Assembly: GCF_040649515.1 (NCBI RefSeq)
Contig: NZ_JBEZFP010000017.1
Location: 1-64,000 of the forward strand
Direction: 5' to 3'
Origin: Yinghuangia elevatio
Lineage (GTDB): Bacteria > Actinomycetota > Actinomycetes > Streptomycetales > Streptomycetaceae
Length of the DNA: 64,000 nucleotides
Part shown: positions 28,492 through 36,022 of the stretch, piece by piece
Layout of the letters: each line of letters starts with the position of its first letter
Numbering within the stretch: the stretch's first letter is position 1
The notes under the pieces: model-generated
Database searches by the model: none
What the model was told of the DNA's origin: nothing
The model's input: only the letters and a program-made list of their open reading frames with translations
Translations under genes and position numbers: made by a program

Positions 28492-30015
28492 TCACGACTC
28501 CTTGCCGGCCGCGGACTTCCGCGGCACCAAAGCGGGATCCACCACGCCACGGCGTTCGGACCAGAACGCGGCCGACCGAACGCGCCACACGAGCATGATG
28601 GCGACGCCGACGGCCGTGATGCCGATACCGATGACCAGCGGCGGTCCGAGGCCGAGCCACGAGTCGCCGCTGTACGAGTTCTCCGGGTCGGCCATGTCCC
28701 GCACCGACTCCACCAGCAGCCACGCGAGCAGGCCGGCGCCCACCAGCGGACCGACACCGATCAGGAAGAAGTTGCGGGCGCTCTCGGTCAGGTGCCGCCG
28801 GTAGTAGACCGCGCACGCGACACCGGTGAGCGCGTAGTAGAAGGCGATCAGGAGCGACAGCGCGGTCAGCGAGTCGAACAGTGCGTTCTCGCTGATCTGG
28901 TTGACCACCACGTACCAGACGATCGCCACCGCGGCGACCCACCACGTGGCGATGTCCGGGGTGCGGAACCGCGGGTTGATGCGGGCGAACTGCCGCGGCA
29001 GCGCGCCGCGCCGGGCCATCGACAGCGCGGTACGGGACGCGGGGATGATCGTCGTCTGGGTCGACGCGAACGCCGACGTCGACACCGCGAGCAGGACCAC
29101 CCAGTCCCAGCCGCCCATCGCCTCGTTCGCCAGCAGCGCGAAGATCGACTCCTCCTCGTCGGCGTTCTCCGCGAGGAAGGTGGTGCCGGCGTACGCCACC
29201 ACCGCGATGCACACCGACAGGTACGTCACCAGCAGCAGGATCGTCGACCAGATGCCGGCCCTGCCGGGTGCCGTCGCGGAGTCCTCGACCTCCTCGGTCA
29301 GGTTGACCGCCGACTCCCAGCCCCAGTACATGAACACGCCCAGCAGCAGGCCGCCGGTCAGCGGGGAGCCGCCCTCGCCGAACGGGTTGAGCCACGACCA
29401 GCTCGGCTCGATGCTGTCCGGAAGGCCGTTGTCCGCGTACACGCGCGAGATCGCCACGATCGCGAAGACCAGCAGGAACGCCACCTGGGCCAGGATCAGC
29501 ACGCGCTGCACCCGGGCCGACGCCTCGGTGCCGATGACGCACAGCGCGGTCAGCGCGATGATCACGAAGACCGCGAGGGGCTGCCGGATCGCCTCGTTGT
29601 CCGCCCAGTCGTCGAGGTTGACCGCCAGCAGCCCGAAGCGCACCGCGACATCGGCCAGTGAGCCGACCACCAGCACGCCGGTCATCATGATCGCCCAGCC
29701 GCCGAGCCAGCCCGCCCACGGGCCCATCGCGCGGGTCACCCACGAGAACGTCGTCCCGGCGTCCTGGTCGGCCTTGTTGAGGTAGTAGAACGCCGAGGCG
29801 ATGAGCAGCATCGGCACGAACGACGCGAGCACCACGCCGGGGGCGTACACCCCCACGAGGGCGACGACCGCGCCGATGACCGCCGCCAGCGAGTATGCGG
29901 GCGACGTCGCGTTGAGACCGATCACCAGCGCGTCGAGGAACCCGATGGCGTTGGCCTTGAGGCCGACTTCCTCGGGAGCGGGCGGCTGGGCTTCGCGCTC
30001 GACACCGTGAGTCAT
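28492..30015 (-). CDS. APC-family amino acid permease
   Basis: A 507-residue permease with about 12 transmembrane segments. Family features are GLKANAIGFLDALVIGLNATSPAYSL at the first helix, GWAIMMTGVLVVGSL, and a long FMYWGWESAVNLTEEVED stretch typical of the APC superfamily. It imports or exchanges amino acids or related amines; the substrate is not shown. I chose the ATG at 30015 with GAGG-CAGG upstream; a GTG at 30027 is the alternative. It is followed by a universal stress protein gene with one base between. The 201-base upstream gap has a GGGGT-CATAT-ACCCC dyad at 30132-30146 that might take part in control. Confidence 0.9.
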   Translation of the reverse strand: MTHGVEREAQPPAPEEVGLKANAIGFLDALVIGLNATSPAYSLAAVIGAVVALVGVYAPGVVLASFVPMLLIASAFYYLNKADQDAGTTFSWVTRAMGPWAGWLGGWAIMMTGVLVVGSLADVAVRFGLLAVNLDDWADNEAIRQPLAVFVIIALTALCVIGTEASARVQRVLILAQVAFLLVFAIVAISRVYADNGLPDSIEPSWSWLNPFGEGGSPLTGGLLLGVFMYWGWESAVNLTEEVEDSATAPGRAGIWSTILLLVTYLSVCIAVVAYAGTTFLAENADEEESIFALLANEAMGGWDWVVLLAVSTSAFASTQTTIIPASRTALSMARRGALPRQFARINPRFRTPDIATWWVAAVAIVWYVVVNQISENALFDSLTALSLLIAFYYALTGVACAVYYRRHLTESARNFFLIGVGPLVGAGLLAWLLVESVRDMADPENSYSGDSWLGLGPPLVIGIGITAVGVAIMLVWRVRSAAFWSERRGVVDPALVPRKSAAGKES

Positions 30016-30131
30016 GGCCTGCCTCACTTCAGCGGTACGCCGACAGAAAGGGCGGCCGCTGCCCTAACGGGCCGGTCGCCCCCTGCCACCGGTGCGCGTG
30101 TGCCGCGCGTGCCCTCTGAGTTGCCGTCCCA

Positions 30132-30146
30132 GGGGTCATATACCCC
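30132..30146. promoter_or_regulatory. Small dyad in the APC permease upstream region
   Basis: GGGGTCATATACCCC (5-bp arms, AT-rich centre) lies about 117 bases upstream of the permease start. The minus strand reads GGGGTATATGACCCC and includes GGGTAT, which resembles a stress sigma factor -10; no confident -35 is seen. Confidence 0.3.
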
Positions 30147-30216
30147 GATCGCGTGTTCGGCGCATAGGCCGTACGAGTGTCGGTCTCATACCGAAAGCGG
30201 CAGTCTCGTGCCGCGT

Positions 30217-32466
30217 TCAGGCGACCTCGACGCCGAAGTCGGCGAGCAGCGGTTCCAGGCCGTCGGGGTACCCCCGGCCGCCGACCACGAACTTCCAGTC
30301 GCCGTTCGCCCGGCGCCGGAACGAGCCCAGCACCAGCGCCGTCTCCCCGGCCCGGCCGTCGGACACGGCCAGGCGGTCCAGCTCGGCGCCGGACGCGTTC
30401 GACAGCCGGATCGCGGCGTCGGTGAAACCGGACAGGTCCGCGGTCGGGTTGACCGCCGGATCGATCGCCGCGACCAGGACCACCCGGTCGGCCCGGGCGG
30501 GCAGGGCGTCGAAGCGCACCGCGACCGCGGCCTTGTCGGAGCCGCGCGCCGCGACCGAGCGGACCGTGCCGTCGGGCGTCGCGGGGTTGTTGTAGAAGAC
30601 GAAGAAGTCGTCGCCGAGCACCCGGTCGCCGCGGCACACGAGCGCGCACACGTCCAGGGCCACGCCGCCCGACCAGGTCATGCCGAGCACGGCGGCGTCC
30701 TCGGCGGGCGGGTCGCCGGCGGCGGCGGGGACCGCGAAGCCGTTCGCGGGCAGGGTGCCGTCCGGTGTCGCGGCGGCGCCCGGGCCCGAGGCCCGGCCGG
30801 AGGACGCGCGGGGGCCGGGCACCGCGTCGCCCCGGCTCGTGCGCGAACCGCCGCGTCCGCCGCCACCACCGCCACCCGCACCGGGGCCGCCGGGAGCGTC
30901 GCCGGTGCCCAGCCTGCCGCGCAGCCCGCACTGGGCCAGCAGGTCCACCAGTTCGTCGCCGTTGATCAGGGTCAGCGGCTTGCCGCGGGCGAACGTGTAG
31001 GAGGTCGGCCCGAACGAGGACGTCGTCACCAGCACGCCCTTGTTCGCCCCGACGTCGTGGACCGTGCCGTACAAGTCCCGCACCGCGGTCGGCGGCACGG
31101 TGTGCCGGTACCGCTTCACCTGCACGACGATCTTGCCGCCGCTCAGCGGGTCCGGGTCCAGCGCCTCGACGTCGACACCGCCGTCGCCCGAGCGCTGGGT
31201 GGTGACCGCCTGGAGCCCGCGGGCCCGGAACAACTCGGCGACCAGGCCCTCGAAGGCGATCGGGTCCATCTCCAGCAGGTTCGGCACGGCGTCGTCGTCC
31301 GCGTGCGACACCACGGCCGCGCTGCCGCCCACCTCGTCGGGGCGGCGTACCGCACGGACCGCCGTACGCTGGTCCGGCCGCGCGGACAACTTGCCGTCGA
31401 GCGCATCCGCCAGGCAGTCCTGCGCGCTCACCCGCGCGAGGTCCAGCCGGGTGAAGTCGGCGCGCGTCGCCCGGACCGACGCCAGCACGATCTTCGCCGG
31501 GCGGCCGGTCGCCGGATCCCGGTCGTCCACGAAGCCGTTCACCACGGCCGACTCCAGCGCGCCGAACTCGTCGGCGGCGAACACCTCGCGCAGCACCAGC
31601 AGCACGGTCTGCGCGAGCACGTCCCGGTACAGCGCGCGCCGCTGCGTCACCGGGCGCGCGACTTCCTTGTCCTGGTCGGTGCTCGGCATGTACCGGACCG
31701 CCTTGGCCTCGGGGACGACGTCGATGCCGGGCAACTGCCAGTCGAGCACCAGCTCGCGCGTGCCCCGGTCGTACGCGGCGGCGACCTGGTGCGGGAAGCC
31801 GTCCGGCCACGCCGCCGACGAGTACAGCGCGGCCGAGAAGTACTGCACCGCGGCATCGGGGTCGCCGCGGCGCAGCGTGTCGCCCAACGTCCGCACCTGC
31901 GCGTTGTGGTGGCGGATCTGGGTCAGCGTCGTCTCGGCCCACTGCTGGTACTGCTGCCGGTACGCCTCCAGTTGCCGCAGCCGCTGAGCCTCGGCGTCCT
32001 GCGCCGCGTACCAGTCGCGCTCGAACCTGGCCCGTGCCTCCGCGCGCGCCTGCGCACTCGGGCCGAATCCCCAACCACCCTGTGCGGGCTGGTAGTTGGC
32101 CTCGACCGGGGCCGGGACCGCGACCGCGAGATGCCCCGGCTGGAACGGCTCGACGTGCTCCGCGCGCAGCATCGCGGACGTGCGGAACGCCGGCCCCCGG
32201 CACCCGGCGGCCAGCAGCCCTTCCAGCACCGCGACCCGGGCCTCGATCTCGTCGGTCCGCAGCCGCGCGTCCGCCTCGCGGCGCTGCTTGTACGCCGCCT
32301 GCTGCTCGCGGTGCGCCTGGGCCATCGCCCGCTCCGCGGCCCGCTGTTGCCGCTCGGCCTCGCGCCGCTGCTGCTCGCGGGTTCTGCGCTGTGCGTCCTG
32401 TCGGCGCTGCTCCTGCCGCTGAGCCTCGGCCCAGCCCCCGATCAGCCCGTCGTTGCGCCGAGTCAT
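30217..32466 (-). CDS. Mrr-type restriction endonuclease fused to a TerD domain
   Basis: A 749-residue multidomain protein. Residues 5-80 are a Gln/Arg-rich predicted coiled coil; about 100-390 are unrecognised alpha-rich sequence. Residues about 395-520 form an Mrr-like nuclease (PIAFEGLVAELFRARGLQA, catalytic DGGVDVEA near 432 and QVKRY near 450, then GANKGVLVTTSSF). A Gly/Ser/Arg linker of about 60 residues leads to a TerD domain (about 585-749, FFVFYNNPATPDGTV, ETALVLGSFRR, WKFVVGGRGYPDGLEPLL). The GDN-TG-GDGDDE calcium loop of TerD is reduced to ARGSDKAA. TerD proteins belong to a proposed stress or phage-defence network; the fusion suggests membrane- or metal-linked control of a nuclease. 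ATG 32466 follows GGGGAGGA. No methylase gene is nearby. Confidence 0.88.
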   Translation of the reverse strand: MTRRNDGLIGGWAEAQRQEQRRQDAQRRTREQQRREAERQQRAAERAMAQAHREQQAAYKQRREADARLRTDEIEARVAVLEGLLAAGCRGPAFRTSAMLRAEHVEPFQPGHLAVAVPAPVEANYQPAQGGWGFGPSAQARAEARARFERDWYAAQDAEAQRLRQLEAYRQQYQQWAETTLTQIRHHNAQVRTLGDTLRRGDPDAAVQYFSAALYSSAAWPDGFPHQVAAAYDRGTRELVLDWQLPGIDVVPEAKAVRYMPSTDQDKEVARPVTQRRALYRDVLAQTVLLVLREVFAADEFGALESAVVNGFVDDRDPATGRPAKIVLASVRATRADFTRLDLARVSAQDCLADALDGKLSARPDQRTAVRAVRRPDEVGGSAAVVSHADDDAVPNLLEMDPIAFEGLVAELFRARGLQAVTTQRSGDGGVDVEALDPDPLSGGKIVVQVKRYRHTVPPTAVRDLYGTVHDVGANKGVLVTTSSFGPTSYTFARGKPLTLINGDELVDLLAQCGLRGRLGTGDAPGGPGAGGGGGGGRGGSRTSRGDAVPGPRASSGRASGPGAAATPDGTLPANGFAVPAAAGDPPAEDAAVLGMTWSGGVALDVCALVCRGDRVLGDDFFVFYNNPATPDGTVRSVAARGSDKAAVAVRFDALPARADRVVLVAAIDPAVNPTADLSGFTDAAIRLSNASGAELDRLAVSDGRAGETALVLGSFRRRANGDWKFVVGGRGYPDGLEPLLADFGVEVA

Positions 32467-32544
32467 GAACGCCGTCGTCCTCCCCACCACCAGCGGATAC
32501 CCGCCGACTCTAGCGCGCGGGGACCGACAGCTTCCGGCGGCTCG

Positions 32545-33102
32545 TCAGGTCCGGTCCGGCGCCTCGGGTTCGTGGTCCCAGTCGGCGGTTCCCTCGGCGG
32601 AGTGGAAGACCAGGCGTCCGCCGGTCTGTTCGTAGCGGCGCATCAGGGTGAGGGCGGGGGAGTAGACGTGCAGGGACACGGCGTGACCCGCCTGGGCGGT
32701 GTTGCGGACGTCGTGGATGTGGTCGCGGGGGAAGGAACGCGCGGAGCCGGAGGGGAGGCGGACCTGCGTCTCGGTGCCGGGCGTGAACGGCACGTCCACG
32801 TGGCTGCCGGGACGCACGTCGGGATGCGGGGGCGTGAACTCGTGCAGGGTTCCGCGGACCACGAGGAACGCGCCGACCGCGCCGCCGTGGTCGTGCCAGC
32901 CGGTGCCGGTGCCGGGCGGCCAGCCGATGAGCCACGCCTCGGCGGCGCCGGGGCCGCCGATCCGCAGCCATGTCCGGTCGACGGGGTCGAGGGGCAGGCG
33001 GGCGACGAGCGAGGGGTCGGCGGCGGCCCGGTCGGCGAAGGCCAGGAGCGCGGCCGGGTTCGGTGCGGGAGCCGGGGCAGGGGTGAGCGAACGTGCGGGC
33101 AT
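32545..33102 (-). CDS. Cysteine dioxygenase
   Basis: A 185-residue cupin of the type I cysteine dioxygenase family, which oxidises L-cysteine to cysteine sulfinate with O2. The iron ligands are visible as WHDHGGAVGAF (His70 and His72) and DHIHDV (His130); RIGGPGAAEAWLIGWPPG and the C-terminal SLHVYSPALTLMRRYE are also typical. The crosslink Cys of the mammalian enzyme is replaced by Gly, as usual in bacteria. GAGGA precedes the ATG at 33102. A short Cys-containing leader peptide ends 48 bases upstream on the same strand, which suggests cysteine-responsive control. The gene is otherwise alone. Confidence 0.92.
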   Translation of the reverse strand: MPARSLTPAPAPAPNPAALLAFADRAAADPSLVARLPLDPVDRTWLRIGGPGAAEAWLIGWPPGTGTGWHDHGGAVGAFLVVRGTLHEFTPPHPDVRPGSHVDVPFTPGTETQVRLPSGSARSFPRDHIHDVRNTAQAGHAVSLHVYSPALTLMRRYEQTGGRLVFHSAEGTADWDHEPEAPDRT

Positions 33103-33150
33103 GTCGTCCTCGTACGTAGTGAAGGCGTCGGGCGTCGGAGGTGGGGCGGT

Positions 33151-33237
33151 CTACCGGCAGCCCGAACAGAGCGCTCCGGCAAAGCGCATGAGGTCGACGT
33201 GGACCCGCTTCACAAGGATTCGACGTGAGTTGCACAC
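33151..33237 (-). CDS. Leader peptide upstream of cysteine dioxygenase (28 codons)
   Basis: A short frame from GTG 33237 encodes 28 residues beginning MCNSRRILVKR and ending VHVDLMRFAGALCSGCR. The HVDLMR-x-A-x-ALC end matches the short leader peptides that precede sulfur-metabolism genes in streptomycetes and relatives. It has three Cys codons, two of them near the stop. The stop is 48 bases before the cysteine dioxygenase ATG on the same strand, so ribosome stalling at Cys codons could tune expression. No strong ribosome binding site is seen; GTG at 33210 would give a 19-residue version. The match is from memory of the family. Confidence 0.7.
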   Translation of the reverse strand: MCNSRRILVKRVHVDLMRFAGALCSGCR

Positions 33238-33733
33238 AGTGCCGGTACGCAAGCAGGCCCGTGTCGCCGCGGTCAAATCCGTGTTCCGGCGAACAACCGC
33301 GCCAGTAACCCGGATTGCCCTGTCGATCAAGACCACGAAGCGCAAATGGCCCGCGCTTTCCGCCCCACCGGGAAGCCCCGGCAACAACTGCGTGATACCA
33401 GTGGAACCCGCCAGTTGCCGACCGGCCGACGCGCGACGGACCGCAACGCTGCGGGTCCGGCGCTCCGGCCGACCGGCGGCCCGGCGAAAGCCCGACGGAC
33501 CGACGGACGACAGACCGGCGGACGAGACCGAGGAGGGGCCCGTGTCGGAGCGCCCGTTCGGTCTGCCGTGCGCAATCGTCCGGCACCGCATCTGGCAGCT
33601 TCCCGTCCCGCCCGGCACCCGCTGTCGGTGAACCGCCCGGACGCGCGCCCGCACCGCCAAGCGCCGTCCGCCGCATGCAGGTTCCCGATATGCAGGTTCC
33701 CGACCACCGGCGACGGAAGCGAAGACGACACCC
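33238..33733. other. Intergenic region with no further gene
   Basis: About 500 bases between the leader peptide and the divergent VirD4-like gene. It is less GC-extreme than its surroundings in places and must hold both promoters. Long open frames on both strands show no conserved features. A tandem 15-bp repeat lies near the right end. Confidence 0.5.
33675..33704 (+). repeat. Tandem 15-bp repeat before the VirD4-like gene
   Basis: ATGCAGGTTCCCGAT (33675-33689) is followed directly by ATGCAGGTTCCCGAC (33690-33704), 14 of 15 bases identical, ending 29 bases before the start codon. It could be a regulator site or a local duplication. Each copy starts with ATG and opens a 40-codon frame in another phase, with no other sign of being coding. 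Confidence 0.7.
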
Positions 33734-35407
33734 ATGTCTGCCACCACGCGGCGACGCGGCCCGCACCCATTTCCCGAGATCCTCGCCGGTGTCCTGACGG
33801 CGGCCGCGCTCGGCATCCTGCTCCTCGGCTACGTCGCCCGGCGCGGCGGCACGCTCGCCGCCGTGCTGTCGGCGGCCGCCTTGGGCGCGGCGGGAGTTCT
33901 GGTCGTGACGGCGGTGCGGCTGCGCGCCCGGCGGCCCGCGATCGACCGGACCGCGCGGCTGCTCGCCGGGCCGGCGGACCTGCCCGGCATGACGACGTCC
34001 GGAGCGGCGGCGACGGCCGCCCGGCTCGGCGTCCGGGCCCACGACCCCGGGGTGTTCATCGGCCGGTCGGTACGCCGCGACCGCGAACTGTGGGGTTCGT
34101 GGGAGGACATGCACATGGACATCTGGGGTCCGCGTACCGGCAAGACCGCCGCCCGGGCCATCCCCGCCGCGGCCGCGGCCCCGGGTGCGCTCGTGGTGAC
34201 GTCCAACAAGCGCGACATCGTCGACGCCACCCGCGGGATACGCGAAAAGCGCGGCCCGGTATGGGTCTTCGACCCGCAGGGGCAGGCCGGCGAGCAGCCC
34301 ACCTGGTGGTGGAACCCGCTCTCGTTCGTCGGTGACAACGTCGTCAAGGGCCTCATGCTCGCGTCGTTCTTCAACGGCATCAACCGGCAGTCCCACGTCC
34401 GCGCGGACGGGTACTTCGAGCCCGCCGGCCAGCAGTTGTTCGGTGCGCTGCTGCTCGCCGCGTCCCTCGACGAGCAGCCGGTCACGCGGACCCTGACCTG
34501 GCTGAACCGCCCGACCGACGACACTCCGGTACGCATCCTCCGGGCGGCCGGGGCCGACCGGGTGGCCGACGCGGCCGAGATGATCATCGCGGCCCCCGCG
34601 TCGCAGCGGGCGGGGGTGTACGGTGCCGCGTCCCAGATGGCGTCGCCGCTGGCCGCACCGGACGTCACCCGGTGGGTCACGCCCGGCAGCGGACCGCGGC
34701 GCCCCGAGTTCCGGCACGCCGACTTCGGGGACCGCGACGACGGCACGATCTACCTGTTGTCGGAGGAGACCAACCGCGCCGCGGCGCCGCTGATCCTCAC
34801 GCTCACCTCCGCACTCGCGTACTCGCTGGAGGGCCGGGCCATCGCAAGTCCGGGAGGCCGCCTGCCGGTGCCCGCGGTCTTCGTCCTCGACGAGGCCGCC
34901 AACGTCTGCCCGTGGCACGAACTGCCGTTTCTCTACAGCCACTACGGTTCGCGTGGGATCGTCATGATGACGATCCTCCAGTCCTGGGCGCAGGGGGTCA
35001 CAATCTGGGGCGAGCACGGCATGGCGTCGATGTGGAGCGCGGCAAACGTCCGGGTCTACGGGGGTGGTTCGGCCGATGCCCGGTTCCTGCACGACCTCGC
35101 GCAGGCTGCCCCGAGGTTCGAACCCCGGACGAAGTCCGTCTCCTCGCGCGTGGGAATGCCGTTCGCCGGCTCGACCACGCGGTCTTCCCGAGAGGAGCAG
35201 GTGCTCGACATCGCCGACCTGGGCGCCATGCCCCGGGGGCGGGCGCTCGTGCAGGTGAGCGGGGCCAGGCCCACGCTGGTGCGCACCGTTCCGTGGTGGC
35301 AGGGCCCGTACGCGGAGGAGATCAGGGAGTCGTTGGCCGCGTACGCCCCGGGCCCCGGCACGCGCGCTGATACCGGGCAACGGGATGCCGGACGGCGGAC
35401 GGCGTGA
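33734..35407 (+). CDS. VirD4/TraG-like conjugative coupling ATPase, solitary
   Basis: A 557-residue protein of the type IV coupling family. It has two N-terminal transmembrane segments (about 15-33 and 40-62), Walker A WGPRTGKT (131-138), Walker B AVFVLDEAANV (near 380-390) and a following IVMMTILQSWAQG, the usual TraM-binding region layout. Coupling ATPases bring DNA or protein substrates to a type IV secretion channel. No relaxase, VirB4 ATPase, integrase or other conjugation gene lies within this window. The ATG at 33734 lacks a strong ribosome binding site. It may be a domesticated remnant of an integrative element or serve a chromosomal secretion role. Confidence 0.87.
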   Translation: MSATTRRRGPHPFPEILAGVLTAAALGILLLGYVARRGGTLAAVLSAAALGAAGVLVVTAVRLRARRPAIDRTARLLAGPADLPGMTTSGAAATAARLGVRAHDPGVFIGRSVRRDRELWGSWEDMHMDIWGPRTGKTAARAIPAAAAAPGALVVTSNKRDIVDATRGIREKRGPVWVFDPQGQAGEQPTWWWNPLSFVGDNVVKGLMLASFFNGINRQSHVRADGYFEPAGQQLFGALLLAASLDEQPVTRTLTWLNRPTDDTPVRILRAAGADRVADAAEMIIAAPASQRAGVYGAASQMASPLAAPDVTRWVTPGSGPRRPEFRHADFGDRDDGTIYLLSEETNRAAAPLILTLTSALAYSLEGRAIASPGGRLPVPAVFVLDEAANVCPWHELPFLYSHYGSRGIVMMTILQSWAQGVTIWGEHGMASMWSAANVRVYGGGSADARFLHDLAQAAPRFEPRTKSVSSRVGMPFAGSTTRSSREEQVLDIADLGAMPRGRALVQVSGARPTLVRTVPWWQGPYAEEIRESLAAYAPGPGTRADTGQRDAGRRTA

Positions 35408-35501
35408 CGACGGACAGCACTGCGGGGACGGCGTGACGGCGTGTCGAACGGGCCGCGGCCGGGGACTACGGCGTACGCGCCGCGGAGGCGCAGGACGACA
35501 A

Positions 35502-35535
35502 CGCGCGAAGACCCTGGAAGCAGGGTCTTCGCGCG
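35502..35535. terminator. Bidirectional terminator hairpin
   Basis: CGCGCGAAGACCCTG at 35502-35516 pairs perfectly with 35521-35535 around a GAAG tetraloop. It lies between the convergent VirD4-like and SCO5918-like genes and should stop both transcripts. Confidence 0.85.
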
Positions 35536-35643
35536 GGTGTGGGTCGGCGCGGGCCGGTATGGGCGGCCCGGCGGCCGTGCCCGGTCGGGGGCCCGGTCCG
35601 CGGGCCCGGTGGATCGGCTCGGTACGTGGGCCGGTCGGCCGGC

Positions 35644-35931
35644 TCAGTATCCGAGGGGAGAGGACGGGTCGAACTGGGTGGGAGCCGGGTTCGCCGCGGG
35701 AGCCGGGTGGCAGGTGAAGCCGATCCGGGTCAGCGCCCGGACGACCTCCTTCGCGGAGAAGTCGCGGCGGTCCTGGCGGGTGATCACTTCGCCCACCTGC
35801 TTGACGGGGTAGACCCGGCGACCGATGGTCACCGAGTCCCCTTCGACGGGTTCCGGCTTGATGTCCCGCATCGCTGCCTCGACCTCGTTCTTGACGAGGT
35901 CGAAGGAGAATCCGGCGATGACGCAGCGCAT
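35644..35931 (-). CDS. SCO5918-family small protein
   Basis: A 95-residue protein. MRCVIAGFSFDL, EGDSVTIGRRVYPVKQVGEV and ITRQDRRDFSAKEVVRAL match, as I recall, the SCO5918 family of Streptomyces, which lies beside a DEAD-box helicase and a cold-shock protein, the same order seen here. Its C-terminus is Pro/Ala-rich. No function is known; the co-location suggests a part in cold adaptation or RNA handling. GAGG precedes the ATG at 35931, 91 bases after the helicase stop. Confidence 0.85.
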   Translation of the reverse strand: MRCVIAGFSFDLVKNEVEAAMRDIKPEPVEGDSVTIGRRVYPVKQVGEVITRQDRRDFSAKEVVRALTRIGFTCHPAPAANPAPTQFDPSSPLGY

Positions 35932-36022
35932 AGGGCCTCGGCAGAGTTGAGAGAAGGGACGGCCATACCGCCGACCCGGTGGGTTCAGCCTGTCACAGCG
36001 AGGGCTCGCCGTGGGGGGATCC

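Noticed and set aside
33690..33796. A short frame starting in the 15-bp repeat upstream of the VirD4-like gene
   Set aside because: It runs out of phase into the VirD4-like gene, has no ribosome binding site and no recognisable content.
35111..35128. GGTTCGAACC-like sequence resembling a tRNA T-arm
   Set aside because: It lies inside the VirD4-like coding sequence, and no acceptor or anticodon stems can be built around it.
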